NCBI GenBank assembly: GCA_024220505.1
Contig: JAKZZE010000001.1
Location: 124,001 to 188,000 of the forward strand
Reading direction: 5' to 3'
From: Rhizopus arrhizus
Taxonomy: Eukaryota > Mucoromycota > Mucoromycetes > Mucorales > Rhizopodaceae
Length of the DNA stretch: 64,000 bases
In this document: positions 43,872 through 53,995 of the stretch, piece after piece
Position numbering within the stretch: the first letter of the stretch is position 1
Layout: the number at the start of each line of letters is the position of its first letter
Notes under the pieces: generated by a model
Told to the model about the DNA's origin: nothing
Seen by the model: only the letters and a program-made list of their open reading frames with translations
Database searches by the model: none
Translations under genes and position numbers: made by a program

Positions 43872-44210
43872 GTTGGTTATTAAATTTTTTAGTTGACATA
43901 TGAGGCAAGGTCTGTTGTTTCGTATGAAACTTTCTTGCGATACTAGAAAGGAGGTTTATGTCATTCTTTGCCTCCTGATCAAGACTGACGATGGCCATGT
44001 TGACATGATTTTGGAGGCTACTAGTGAGGGAGTTCACAAACAAAATAGCCAAAAAATCATCAGCTACAGGAGTGGCTTCACGCTTGAGCTTCAAGAAGCG
44101 GTCAGTGTATTTTTCCACAGATTCATCAGGTTGCATGCTGATGGTTAACAGCTCTCTTGAGGCGTGGGCTTGAGCCTCAGTGGATTCGATGCCATATTTC
44201 AAGGTTAATT
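43872..44210 (-). pseudogene. Element D gag, middle part
   Basis: Encodes KYGIESTEAQAHASREL then MQPDESVEKYTDRFLKLKREA, a capsid C-terminal-like region that parallels element B (QNESIEAFTDRFQRIRRAA). Bounded on both sides by solo LTRs; after removing them, the frame runs from TIFKEQLTLKYG at the left join to FNNQPSQVNGLNPPSG at the right join. Confidence 0.9.
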
Positions 44211-44215
44211 GTTCC

Positions 44216-44952
44216 TGTAATAAACGAAGATAAAAAGAAATAAAAAAGCACCAAAACGATAATTACTTTGAGATACTTTTTATTCTTGATTATATCCAAG
44301 TTAAAGTTATCCTTTTTTCAATGAGGATTTAGATGGGATATTTATATTCTTTTGAAGAATAATTCATGGGGATGATTGAGTTAAATCAATTGGTTCTTTC
44401 TTGATGTTTCATTCTGGATTGGGGCATTGCCATCATATCTTGTTCCATGGAATCTTATCTTGTATAATTATATTATAAATCGTTGTTCTAAGCTACTAGT
44501 GTTGCATTTATAAATAGGCATCCATGGAATTGTTGTTTAAGACGGCACTTGTATTTTGTTCCTGAATGATTATTGGGTTTGAGTAAACTTGGTTACTAAA
44601 TTAGTACAGAAAGACTGAAACCTAATAATGGAGACAACAGGAGTCATTAAGGCACCAATCGGATTATTGATAAGAATATTTCTCAATCATTCGTTTAGAT
44701 CGATAAAGTTACTATGCAAGAAAAACAATATTCTATTCTGACACACATAGTCTCAATGCAACTAAATACATTGGATCATAAAAGAGATTATGCAAAGACT
44801 TAATACTATAACAGGTTGGTATTATACATGCAAGACATTTATTACTCTTTATGATATAATTCATCGTCAGATCTTTATGGTTTAACTATGCTAGTGTTGG
44901 AGATGTTTGGTTTATAGCATAATTTATTATTTTATTATGTCTACCTATAACA
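44216..44952 (-). repeat. Solo LTR, family E (737 bp) in element D gag
   Basis: TG...CA ends (minus strand TGTTATAGGTAG...GTTTATTACA) with perfect TSD GTTCC (44211-44215, 44953-44957). TATA-like GAATATAAATATC and AATAAAAAG favour minus orientation. No other copy is in the window. Confidence 0.9.
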
Positions 44953-44957
44953 GTTCC

Positions 44958-45670
44958 TTGAATATGGTCCAAGATAAATTCTTCTTTACCCGTAATTCAT
45001 CATACCAAGAACGCTGAGTATGGGTAAGAGAGAAAGGGATGAGGCGCTGCCAATGCACCTGTACATCCAAGCGGTACGCAAAGAGGATATCCTCAAAACG
45101 TCGGATACAGTCAGCAATGTCTTTATAAACGGGCAATGCTGAGTTCTCTACATTACCAGTGTACTGAAACAAAGGTAAGTTTTGAGGAACCACCGTAGGT
45201 TGACTGTTAGAACCGTTAATGGCAGAGCCATTGGTCTGTATAGTCAAGTTATTAGCCAATTTTGCTTGTAAGTCCAACAAGGAGGCCAAGATAGTAGACT
45301 TGGTTGTATATTCGCGGGAAAGGTTAGCAAGTTGCTTTCCTGTAAGTTCTTGACCAGTGATAGCCGCAGCAATTTGTTCTACCTGTTTCGTCAAAGTCTG
45401 GACGGTAGCCGTCAAATTACGACTACCCGAGACCTGAGAAGGTGGTGCTGCGCCACTGCCCTTGACACCAGCGAGTGGAGAGGCCATAGCCTTGGGTTCC
45501 ACTTCTTCCATCTCTATATCTTCTGTAATAGAGTTTGGGGATCCATGAAGAGGAAGTTCGATCCCATTAACCATGGAGGGCTTTTCAAGTCGAGGACCAA
45601 TGAAAGCAGGATCACTTTCAGGAAGAAGGGTTTCTTCGTTGTAAGCCAAAAGATTAGAGTTGATAGACAT
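44958..45670 (-). pseudogene. Element D gag, N-terminal part
   Basis: The ATG at 45670 (MSINSNLLAYNEE) is the first ATG after the LTR and PBS; an upstream in-frame extension without ATG is not counted. The protein is acidic and helical and then capsid-like (WYDELRVKKNLSWTIFKE). At 44957 it runs into solo LTR-E and hits a stop within two codons (KELL). Confidence 0.9.
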
Positions 45671-45721
45671 GTTTGAGAATAGCGTAGTAATAATAGAGTA
45701 AAGAGAATTCGTCAAAAAAAA

Positions 45722-46136
45722 TGATTTATCCAAGAATAGAAAGGAACAAGAGAGGACGAGACTCGATTAAGAGATTGTTTTATTTAGTAAGAAAATGATA
45801 CTCTATTTATACCTTTCATACACGGATAATATTTCATGTCATGGATTAATAATTAATGAGTATGATATAACTGATGACAAATAGATAATGGTTACGTGTT
45901 CCTCCATTGTTATCTTTGTCATCATAAGCATTTATCCATAGAATACTCGTATATGATTGACTGCGATTGACTGTGATTTAGTTCCTGGATTTAATATAAT
46001 TTAACCGTGCAATTACGCAGCATCTTGTTCTTAATGAAGATTATCCGAATTAACCTGTAGCCTATCTATTGGATATATTTTACATGTAGCTTATTAATAC
46101 TGTTTTCATATCGAGTTATGAATGATGGATACATCA
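45722..46136 (-). repeat. 5' LTR of element D
   Basis: 415 bp. In element sense it is followed by eight T and then GACGA, which is complementary to TCGTC just after GAGTC in the LTR (the shortest of the four self-priming pairs). TSD CTAAT at 46137-46141. Confidence 0.95.
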
Positions 46137-46141
46137 CTAAT

Positions 46142-47766
46142 GCTCGCCTTAACCGAGACAAAACGCTAGCCGTCTCCCTCAGCCACAATGGACTCGGATG
46201 CTACGCTCCTACAATATTACTCAATGGCATGATAAGTCTTGTCCCACAGCAGCAATCTATCTCGGTTTTCCTCTGACCCAGTCGTCCACACAATTGAAAG
46301 ATTTCTTGGCTAATTTGATTGTTAGGGTACAAAAACAGGCAGATTATCTTTCCCAACGGAACTTATCTGTACTTGGTCGCAGCACAGTCGTCAATTCTTT
46401 GATCCTTAGTCGTATCTGGCATGCCATACGAGTTATTGCACCGCCCAGGGACTTTTTGTCCAAAATACGCTCCATCGTTATCCAATTCCTGTCCAAACGA
46501 TCCTTCCCTGCTGTCAGTTTCGCTGTGTGTCAACGTCCACGCAAAGAAGGCGGACTTGCTGTCCTCGATCCTGCAAATCAACATGCTGCTTTACAATTGC
46601 GATGGCTGCAACCTTTGTTGACCAATTCATATTCTAGCGACGATGATGTTTCTTTCGCTACTGACTTACTCTGCTATTGTCTTCGGACTCTTAGTCAATC
46701 TCCGTCACATCTCTTACCTTTCATCTTTCCGGAACTCCGTACTGCAGCTGTTAAGTCTTTTGGGTGTTTCAAGCTCCTTTTCAAGACTTTCGACCACATG
46801 GACTATCAGGTGGACTGGTCATCTTTCAATTCAACTATGGTGGAGCAGCTTCCTCTGATTCGTGTGTGTCCTGATCTAGATACACGTAGCGATAGCCCTC
46901 GCTCTACAAACTGGTCTAACGTTTTGGTGAAAGATGCTTACATCTTCGATCATGCCAATGGTACCCTGCGCCGCAAGCCTCTTTTACCCCGTTCTCGGCA
47001 TCGAAATAAACTTTTGAAATATCTTGAGCTGCTCAATTCAGGTATAATTAAGGAAACTGACTTTTTTAAACAGTTCAAGAGACCTCCAGCCCGCCCACCT
47101 GATGATTCTCAACTGATTTACTTTCGCCGACCAGATCCTCACTTTGATCAAATTTTACAGCCGTTCCTCCATGATGGTACAGCTTTGGTGTCTTTGTCCA
47201 CCAAATGGTTCCGTACCTTGCAACTTGATCCTTTGGAAACCCTTCCCGACCACTATCCGACCGCCTCACAAGTATCCTGGCGTACTTTCTGGACTTGTGC
47301 CATTCCCCACAAAGCACGCTCAATACTCTGGCGACTTTATCATCGGAAGCTCTCTTGTCGATCACGACTTCACCGGCTCATTCCCTCTCGCATTCCGAAT
47401 CCATGCTGTCCACTTTGCGGAGACGATGAAACTGACGAACACTTTTTGTGGTCCTGCCCTGACAAACGGCCTATTTGGTCTACCTTAGCCTCACGCTTTC
47501 TGGTCGATCCAAACTGCCTGCAATTTTCACACGTTTCTCAATTACCTCCTATAGAGCTCGCAATCTTGCCCAACTTTCACTTCGATGGCTTTATCTTTAT
47601 TGCTTGCACTGTCATCGCAATATGGCAGATTCATTGGAAATATGTCTTTCATTCCCCAGAATTTTGGCCTGATGAAGCTGCAGCTAGAGCAACACTCCTA
47701 CTCCGTCGACTTGATCGAGAGAACGCTTATCAACAACAGATGAAGGAAAAGAGAAAAGAGGAATAA
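46142..47766 (+). pseudogene. LINE1 ORF2, part 2: RT thumb and zf-RVT
   Basis: Directly after the element D TSD the ORF2 frame continues (ARLNRDKTLAVSLSHNG) but is lost near 46190; the next frame, from about 46198, encodes LRSYNITQWHDKSCPTAAIYLGFPL and stays open to 47766. So a second frameshift exists besides the one at 24803. The C-terminus has the zf-RVT signature CCPLCGDDETDEHFLWSCPDKRPIW preceded by SWRTFWTCAIPHKARSILWRL. This domain is usual in L1-like LINEs of fungi and plants. A short 3' UTR and the poly(A) tail follow. Confidence 0.9.
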
Positions 47767-47975
47767 TTAATAGTCCTATGCTTTACTTTGCTTTTTTTAT
47801 TTATAATTTACAGTGTACGTCTTAGAACGGCACTTGAATAAATACTTTTTACAAAAAAAAAAAAAAAATTGTTCAATAAAAATATGTTGTTTTAGCACTG
47901 TTCCATTAAAATTTAAAAAGTTTAGCTTTATTTTTGCGGGAATTATCTTAAATTTTATTTTTGTTAGGCAGTTAA

Positions 47976-48461
47976 CAGCAGGACTGTATCTTCCCCCATC
48001 TGCTCCTTTTGTGGTTCTACGGAAGATTCGTTTAAACACTTTCTGGTTCTCTGTGCTCCAAAACAAGTCATCTGGTATCAAGTCCTATCACATTACTATC
48101 CTCATCTATACTTCTCACCTGAAGATCTGATTCTTACTTTAACCTCTCTGAAAAAACCATACTGGGTGCGGTATTGCTCCAAGTATATCCCTATAATTTC
48201 CACCATTCTCTGGCAACAATGGAATCTATATTGGTCTCATGGCACTGAAAATATCAATTCTATCTCTACAATTGATATTAACAAATCTATTCCTAGGATC
48301 GTCTCGTTAATCGAACGACTCCTTCATCCTATTTCTTCTGACTAACTATCGTCCTTTTCTTCGTCTTTTTTCTACTATTTATCTGCATTCTGTTTCATCA
48401 AGTACCACCTCTCCGCGCATGTGTGACTTTAAATTATAATTTTATTTAATAAAATCAAAAT
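47976..48461 (+). pseudogene. LINE2 3' fragment (zf-RVT end) and 3' UTR
   Basis: Encodes SFCGSTEDSFKHFLVLCAPKQVIW, a zf-RVT end distinct from LINE1, down to a stop near 48345 (LLHPISSD). The 3' UTR (TTCATCCTATTTCTTCTGAC...) recurs at 55182-55430. The tail continues after DIRS1 at 52802 as TTTTACAAAA with a poly(A) run to 52832. The element is therefore a 5'-truncated LINE2 copy split by DIRS1. Confidence 0.85.
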
Positions 48462-48478
48462 TACTTATTAGACCAGAA

Positions 48479-48587
48479 ATACACTCATATACTTAATTAT
48501 AATTGCTGTGACCTTCTTTTTTATTTAATTAACGAAAATTTTAAAGTTTTTTTTTTTTTTTTTTTTTTTTTTGATTCCTTGATCTTC
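48479..48587 (+). repeat. DIRS1 left inverted terminal repeat
   Basis: From AATACACTCATATACTTAAT to GATTCCTTGATCTTC, including a T-run of about 26; pairs with 52648-52757. Confidence 0.9.
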
Positions 48588-48637
48588 AACGGAAGGTTAT
48601 AACAGAATAGGGAAAGTCTATGGGGTTGGGTGGGACC

Positions 48638-48750
48638 ATTATAATTAAGTATATGAGTGTATTTCTGGTCTAATAAGTAATTCAAGGTCGAATGAATTCT
48701 CGCAAGAATTACATGAGACCTCAATACACTCATATACTTAATTATAATTG
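48638..48750 (+). other. DIRS1 internal complementary region
   Basis: The first half is the complement of the left outer edge (...CTGGTCTAATAAGTAATT) and the second half the complement of the right outer edge (AATTCAAGGTCGAATG...), fused at AATT. It is used to circularise the replication intermediate in DIRS elements. Confidence 0.88.
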
Positions 48751-49980
48751 CTGATCCAGAGACGGAACATCCGGAAAGGTATCAGACGCATCAACAAAGT
48801 CAGAAGCCACGGGTGACTGAGGATCCAAATCATCGAGTTCTTCAACCTGGATTGGAGCAGCAGTCATTTCAAGGATCGAGGTAGTAAAGTTGACGGTAGA
48901 CATATGTTCGCGACGATAAAATTTATGGAATGTTTCACTAGAACGCCAATTGCCAAGTGTTACAATGTCATCCACAGGAATACCACTACGGAGAGCAAGA
49001 GACGACCCAAGGGAGCGAACAGAGACCCTAGATTCAGACGTACTATGAAGCAATAAACGACGGAGCCATGAGCTAATAGTGGAGGACTTGACAGGCAAAG
49101 TAGGATTTGCAGAGTTGACAAATAAGACATCAGGAGGTCGAGAAGAAGCATGAGGATGGGCAAGCACCGTCTGAAAACATTGAACTGGGCATAAACGAGT
49201 GTCTGGATGTGGATGTATGTGAAACGGTTTGATAATACGGACCTGATTACGACGTTCTTTAGGAGCAACAATATCGAACGTAAGAATACCCGATTGAGGA
49301 TCCACTTTAGCAGATAATAATGAAATACGAGCCAGATCAGAAGGACGGAGAAGAGCAACCATACCCAAAAGAAAAGCCAGTTTTTGTTGCAACAAAGTAA
49401 GAGAGGTAGAGGTGTCAGACAAAATGTTGGATAAGTGAACCAAAGTAGGAGAAAAATCAATAGTAGGCCGATGAATGTGTCGAGGAGCTGTTACAGAAGC
49501 GACAGTCGAGAAAAAACTATGAAGTGAAGAACAGTTTGCGAGAGTCGAAGGCTCACGATGGAAGCGAGAAATAGCCGAACGCCAAAGTTTTAAAGTATTG
49601 AGTTGATAATTACGAGAATCTCGAATATGAACCAGAAAGTTTACCAAATCGTCAGCCGAAAAAGTATTGACTGAAATGTTGTTTTGAAGTGCCCATTCAA
49701 CAAAAGCAAGTTGTGCAGCTTTATACGTACGGTTGGTAATAGAATCACAAGTGAGAGAAGTAGAGAGAAATTGCTGAGAGTCTATAGTGAGTTCGGCTGA
49801 GGTTCCAAATTTTTTGTTGAGATATGCCACACGGAAAGCTTCCAATTCTTCTGCCGTAAAGGATTGATTGCTTGTGGATGCATCACTTGAAGATTTCGAC
49901 GTGTCAGAAGAACTGGTGGTTGTATCTCCAGTGTTTCCAGAAGAGGATAGTACAGTTGAGACGGCCAATGAGGTATCACA
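48742..49980 (-). CDS. DIRS1 tyrosine recombinase
   Basis: This is the C-terminal part of a long open frame that reaches back to 51645; the upstream two thirds overlap the RT gene in another frame and show no motif of their own, so the true start is uncertain (an in-frame Met or spliced/shifted start near 50 kb is likely). A SAM-like core-binding region (YKAAQLAFVEWALQNN, LVNFLVHIRD) precedes the catalytic domain: Arg in LLRPSDLARIS, the SVRSLGSSLALRSGIPVDDI segment (second Arg region), GNW and FHKFYRR with the nucleophilic Tyr. It integrates the circular intermediate in the nucleus. The stop falls inside the internal complementary region. Confidence 0.88.
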   Translation of the reverse strand, partial: CDTSLAVSTVLSSSGNTGDTTTSSSDTSKSSSDASTSNQSFTAEELEAFRVAYLNKKFGTSAELTIDSQQFLSTSLTCDSITNRTYKAAQLAFVEWALQNNISVNTFSADDLVNFLVHIRDSRNYQLNTLKLWRSAISRFHREPSTLANCSSLHSFFSTVASVTAPRHIHRPTIDFSPTLVHLSNILSDTSTSLTLLQQKLAFLLGMVALLRPSDLARISLLSAKVDPQSGILTFDIVAPKERRNQVRIIKPFHIHPHPDTRLCPVQCFQTVLAHPHASSRPPDVLFVNSANPTLPVKSSTISSWLRRLLLHSTSESRVSVRSLGSSLALRSGIPVDDIVTLGNWRSSETFHKFYRREHMSTVNFTTSILEMTAAPIQVEELDDLDPQSPVASDFVDASDTFPDVPSLDQQL

Positions 49981-51690
49981 ATGGTCGCCTGTGGAACCCT
50001 CTCGTGCAGTAATTTCTGTAGACACTTGGTGATCATGTTCCAAGGAGGGTTGATCCAAGGATTGCGGAACTGAGACCAGCTGAGACTGAATGCGTCGTGG
50101 GTAAGCGCGCCCGGATCTGGTTTCCAAGACACGTACTTTGGGAGCAAGTGTGTAATTCGATCGGCAAACAGATCTACGTCGTGGAACCCGAATTGTTGTT
50201 GCAGGGTTTGAAATGCTGTTGGGTGTATTCTCCACTGATTCTTGTAAAATATCTTGCGCGATTCCCTGTCCGCTATGTTGTTCTCCACACCCGGTATATG
50301 TTGGGCTGTTAAGTGGATCTGGTGTTTCAGACAATACTTCCACAGATCTATTGCTAGAGTCATCAACGATAGTGAACGTGTCCCCCCTTGCTTGTTGATA
50401 TAACTCAATGAAGTGGTGTTGTCGGTCCGAATTAGGAGATTGGTGTTTTGAATATTGAATGACTGAATTGCAAGGAATGCTGCTTTCAACTCCCTCCAGT
50501 TGATCGATTGTTGAGCTTCTTGCTGGTTCCAGTAGCCGTGTGTGGTTTGTTGTTGCCAGTGACATCCCCATCCCGTATCGCTCGCGTCCACAAATAGTGT
50601 TTTCTTTGGTGTTTGGGGTAGAAAAGACCTCCCGTTCCACTGCTGTAGTCGATGCATCCATGTTCGAATTTCCTTCAAGCATTCTGGTGGTAGAGGTTGT
50701 GGCTGGTCCCAATCGCTGGACTGTCGGACAGTTTGATTCTTGTGTCGAAGAAGATGTCGTGTGTACAGACGTGCTGGTAGAAGTGCAAACGTTGCTGCTT
50801 GTATCCTCATCGTCAAGCTGTGAATAAGTCTCGGTGTCTGCACTGGCTGTCGTAGAACCTGTTGTAATGATTTCTTCAAATCCCGGATTTTTGCTGTTGG
50901 TACCCGAGCTTCCATTGTTGTTGTGTCCAGACGGAAACCCAAGTGCTCCAATTGCTGAGTCGGTGTGAGTGCCGATTTGTCCCAATTGATTATCCATCCC
51001 AGTGACTGAAGTTTGCTGACCACTATTTGAGTGTGCTGAACTGCCTGTTGATAACTGGTTGCTATACAAATCAAATCGTCCAAGTATCCGCTGATTCGTA
51101 TACCCTGGTTGCGTGCCCATTGAAGGATCGGACGAGTCAGTTTGGTGAAAAGATAAGGTACGATATTGAGACCGAAAGGGGCTGTTGTGTACTCCCATAT
51201 TTTGCCTTTCCAATGGAATCGCAGATACTTCCTTGATGCTGGATGGATTGGAATATGGGTAAAAGCCGAGTGAAGGTCGATCGAGGTGAGATAGTCGTTT
51301 TTCCTTATCAAAAGTGAGACTTCTGAAAGAGTTTCCATTTTGAATGGTGGTGCCTGTATAAATTGATTTAGTGCCTTGAGGTTGAAGACGGGTCTTGTTC
51401 CTTTGTTTTTCTTGGGAATTACAAAGATTGAGCTGTAAAAACCTGGTGTAGAATTCTTCACTTCCTTGATGGCCTTTTGTTGAAGTAAATCTTGAATTGA
51501 TTGCTCGATTAGTTGGTGTTGGTCGGAGTCTAGAGGTGATATAGGTTGCGGTTGAGAGGTGAGAGGTGGAGGTTGAGTGAATGGAATGAGGTAACCGTGC
51601 TGAATAGTATTGAGAAGCCAAGAGCTGTTGGTTACTGTTTCCCATTCGTGGTAGAAGTGACGAAGGCGTCCCCCTACGATCTGTTGTTGT
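49782..51690 (-). CDS. DIRS1 reverse transcriptase / RNase H / methyltransferase-like
   Basis: The ATG at 51461 gives 559 codons, but the frame already encodes VGGRLRHFYHEW and GYLIPF upstream (to about 51690), overlapping the end of gag, so expression by frameshift or reinitiation is likely. RT: FYSSIFVIPKKNKG, SIDLHSAFTHIPI, APFGLNIVP, catalytic YLDDLICIA. RNase H: TLFVDASDTGWGC, INWRELKAAFLA, IRTDNTTSLSYIN and AQHIPGVENNIADRESR. The last quarter has WINPPWNMI, the NPPW-type motif of the Dam-like domain usual in DIRS elements. No disruption was seen. Overlaps the recombinase frame. Confidence 0.9.
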
Positions 51691-52597
51691 TGTTTCTGGC
51701 CTTGAAAAAATTTAACGTTGATCCAGATTGGTGAGTGGACTTACGTTGTTGGTTGAAACGGTTGTTGTTGGACGAGGAAGTGGAAGTAAAGCTGTTGTTG
51801 TTGTTGAAGCCATTGTTGTTGTTGTTGAAGGTTTTACCACCATGCTGAGATGGTGGACCAGATCGAAAGGGCTTCGAACCCCGCTGTGCCTCCTTAATGG
51901 TTTTTTGAGTAGAGTTAAGCTGACCAATCATAGAGTGGAACTGGTCGGAGGGCATGGTATGTCTACTGTCGCCAGTCAAGTCGGGTTTGAATGATTTGTT
52001 GACCGCCTTAATCGCGATGCCATTGCGATAGGTGTTGACGGAGTTACTAACATTAAGTAACAGGGCCCTGGCATCATGAAGAATTTTTAGGCTGTGCTGA
52101 ATATCATTGGTCTCTCGAGCATTAAGTAGTTGGTGGCCTAAGAGATCCAAAGGTCGAAAGACTGCTGATAAAAGATACTGAATTGATTTCAACGAGGCAT
52201 CATGCGAACGTTGAGATTCATTCATATGACCGTATGCTGCAGGAACCGCGTCAGGAGGGCGATAGTCCAAAGCAGCAATGGGTGGGTAGAGATCGATGAG
52301 GCTAGCGCGTTGTTTATCAGTAAGAGGGGTACCGACAAACAAATCCTGATCCATATCCAAAAGTGTGACTAACTCGTTGGAGGGGGTCCATTCATATTTG
52401 GCACGAGGAGTTGGAAGAGAGTTATCACCGCTGTCCTGCATAGGTTGAGGTTGGTGGGCAGGATATTGTTGCTGTTGCTGTTGTTGTTGTTGCAACAATT
52501 GAAGAATAGTATCTTGTTGTTGTTGTTGTTGTTGTAACTGCTGTTGCAAAAGAGCCATCTGCTCTTGCAAGGTAGATGTTTGTTCATCGTTTGACAT
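51674..52597 (-). CDS. DIRS1 gag-like protein
   Basis: 307 codons from the ATG at 52597. The N-terminus has a poly-Gln-rich coiled-coil-like segment (CAA/CAG repeats), followed by YEWTPSNELVTLLD, LIDLYPPIAALDY and LKSIQYLLSAVFRPLDLL, all shared with DIRS2 gag. The C-terminus is Asn/Ser-rich after FRSGPPSQHGG. No zinc knuckle is present. It is the first gene of the element in transcription sense, and the RT frame starts inside its end. Confidence 0.9.
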   Translation of the reverse strand: MSNDEQTSTLQEQMALLQQQLQQQQQQQDTILQLLQQQQQQQQQYPAHQPQPMQDSGDNSLPTPRAKYEWTPSNELVTLLDMDQDLFVGTPLTDKQRASLIDLYPPIAALDYRPPDAVPAAYGHMNESQRSHDASLKSIQYLLSAVFRPLDLLGHQLLNARETNDIQHSLKILHDARALLLNVSNSVNTYRNGIAIKAVNKSFKPDLTGDSRHTMPSDQFHSMIGQLNSTQKTIKEAQRGSKPFRSGPPSQHGGKTFNNNNNGFNNNNSFTSTSSSNNNRFNQQRKSTHQSGSTLNFFKARNNNNRS

Positions 52598-52647
52598 GCT
52601 GATATTGAAGGATGTTTCGATTTAGTGGTTATGACCTGAACGAAAAA

Positions 52648-52757
52648 GAAGATCAAGGAATCAAAAAAAAAAAAAAAAAAAAAAAAAACTTTAAAATTTT
52701 CGTTAATTAAATAAAAAAGAAGGTCACAGCAATTATAATTAAGTATATGAGTGTATT
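52648..52757 (-). repeat. DIRS1 right inverted terminal repeat
   Basis: Complement of 48479-48587, with an A-run of about 24. The further outer edge GAGGTCTCATG...GACCTTGAATT is unique to this side and is repeated in the internal complementary region. Confidence 0.9.
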
Positions 52758-52832
52758 GAGGTCTCATGTAATTCTTGCGAGAATTCATTCGACCTTGAAT
52801 TATTTTACAAAAAAAAAAAAAAAAAAAAAAAA

Positions 52833-53623
52833 AAGAGAGCATAGCAATAAAAGGTTCCTTATTCAAATGAAAACAATAATCTAACAGTAAACATGCTTTA
52901 TAAAAATACAAATGCTTTTACATTGTAACAAAAGAATATGTGTATATTCTAAAAAGAATAAAAAAAAAGAAGCTTTGTTAACATCTTGTTATAAGGCAGT
53001 TATAATTAATAGATACAAGCACAACTTTTTTGTTTTTCAAGTAAATAGATTGCTTTATTATTCTTTATGACAAATAATACAATAGAATATATATTTTTAA
53101 GCTTATACTGGTTCATTACTTACTTTATGTTTGCAGATGGGTGTAATTTGCCATTAGCCATTAGAGATGTTAACATTAACAACTTTCTTTATCAAAAAGG
53201 GCTTTTGAACAACTAGCAACAATATAAGTTTGATATTCTTATAGTTTTATCGTGTTGGAAAGAAAAACTTTGCTCATGAGGTTCATGTTCGTCATCCGTT
53301 TGTGTCCCATTAGAAGTCCTCAATATAAAAAGAAAAAAAAAAAAAAAAAAAAAAAACGACGTTAGACTTGGTGTTATTTTTGTTGTTACAAACTTACATT
53401 TTAACTATTGTTGAGTTTTCTTTTATATCTTTTGTATCCTCAATGTTAAATATGTTCTCTCAAACAAAACAAGGAAATAAAAACATTTCTTTAGAACACA
53501 TAACACTGTTACTGTTTAGGAACCGACATCCAAATTTAGTATATTTGCTTTATTTTTTTTTGATCACGCATTTTTTTCTATCTTATTCCTCTACTAAATC
53601 CTGAATATTATTTTTTTTTTGAA
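52833..53623. other. AT-rich intergenic stretch
   Basis: No motif-bearing frame; one A-run at about 53334-53355. A 78-codon hydrophobic frame at 53368-53604 has low-complexity composition and is not supported as a gene. Could include the promoter of the following ORF. Confidence 0.4.
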
Positions 53624-53995
53624 ATGAACACCATTAACAACAAAGTTAAATGCCAATGCACCAAATGCAGCAACTGTCCTGAAGGATTCAAAACGATTGC
53701 CAAGAGAACCGCTAATACTCATAAGCGTATTGATAAAGTTGGAGAAGAGTGTCCCTATTGTGATAAGTTCTATAAAAGTTTTCAAAAATGCAGACTTCAT
53801 ATTTTTCAAGCACATAACAAACAAGTTGCACCTCGCCAGACAAAAGATCATTGTTTTGATGCTCGCGCTTATAATCCTAACAACAGAGAAAAGTATCCTG
53901 ACGTTCAAATCAAGTATGCGTGTACTTCGTGTGTTGATTGTTTTGGTGCCAAGAAAGAATTTGCTCAGCATATGGATAGTATGCATCTAGTCTAA
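53624..53995 (+). CDS. Small C2H2-like zinc-finger protein, hypothetical
   Basis: An intronless 123-codon frame from the ATG at 53624. Cys/His patterns include CQCTKCSNC near the start, CPYCDKFYKSFQKCRLHIFQAH (a good C2H2 finger) and CTSCVDCFGAKKEFAQHMDSMH at the end (a second C2H2-like finger). The middle is basic. Such small fingers could bind DNA or RNA; there is no transposase domain and no inverted repeats around it were found. Flanked by LINE2/DIRS1 on the left and a hypothetical gene on the right. It might be a captured gene or a small host protein. Regular codon use and the complete frame argue it is real. Confidence 0.65.
   Translation: MNTINNKVKCQCTKCSNCPEGFKTIAKRTANTHKRIDKVGEECPYCDKFYKSFQKCRLHIFQAHNKQVAPRQTKDHCFDARAYNPNNREKYPDVQIKYACTSCVDCFGAKKEFAQHMDSMHLV

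Larger units (their letters stand above)
25220..46136 (-). mobile_element. Ty3/Gypsy chromovirus, element D (full length, nested and dead)
   Basis: LTRs of 415 bp at 25220-25634 (3' LTR, since the element is on the minus strand) and 45722-46136 (5' LTR) share variants not seen in the solo copies (GATTAAGAG, TTTAGTAAG) and differ from each other at about three positions. Perfect TSD CTAAT (25215-25219, 46137-46141) lies in LINE1 ORF2. Without its own insertions it is about 5.95 kb. It hosts solo LTR-C, solo LTR-E and a Tc1 that itself carries elements B and C. Confidence 0.95.
21002..47868 (+). mobile_element. Non-LTR retrotransposon (LINE1) carrying nested insertions
   Basis: Two overlapping ORFs, APE-type endonuclease, RT and zf-RVT, followed by a poly(A) tail (47853-47868). 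TTGTTCA occurs just before the start (20995-21001) and just after the tail (47869-47875), a probable TSD. Subtracting solo LTR-F and element D leaves about 5.3 kb, a normal LINE length. Two frameshifts in ORF2 make this copy dead. Confidence 0.9.
48462..52801 (-). mobile_element. DIRS retrotransposon, complete (DIRS1, 4.3 kb)
   Basis: Carries gag, overlapping RT/RNase H and tyrosine recombinase frames, ~110-bp inverted terminal repeats and an internal complementary region. The latter (48638-48750) equals the two outer edges joined, the diagnostic DIRS layout. No TSD is made, as expected for tyrosine-recombinase integration. The insertion site in LINE2 is at ATT(A), reconstructed from the uninterrupted copy at 55405-55422. 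Confidence 0.93.

Noticed and set aside
47813..48130. Frame running from the LINE1 poly(A) into LINE2
   Set aside because: It crosses an element boundary and a homopolymer; LINE2 zf-RVT is in a different frame.
52440..52560. Trinucleotide repeat array as a separate satellite
   Set aside because: It encodes the Gln-rich start of DIRS1 gag, so it is coding sequence rather than an independent satellite.
53594..53986. A 130-codon antisense frame opposite the C2H2 ORF
   Set aside because: No zinc-finger or other motif; the plus frame has clear Cys/His patterns.
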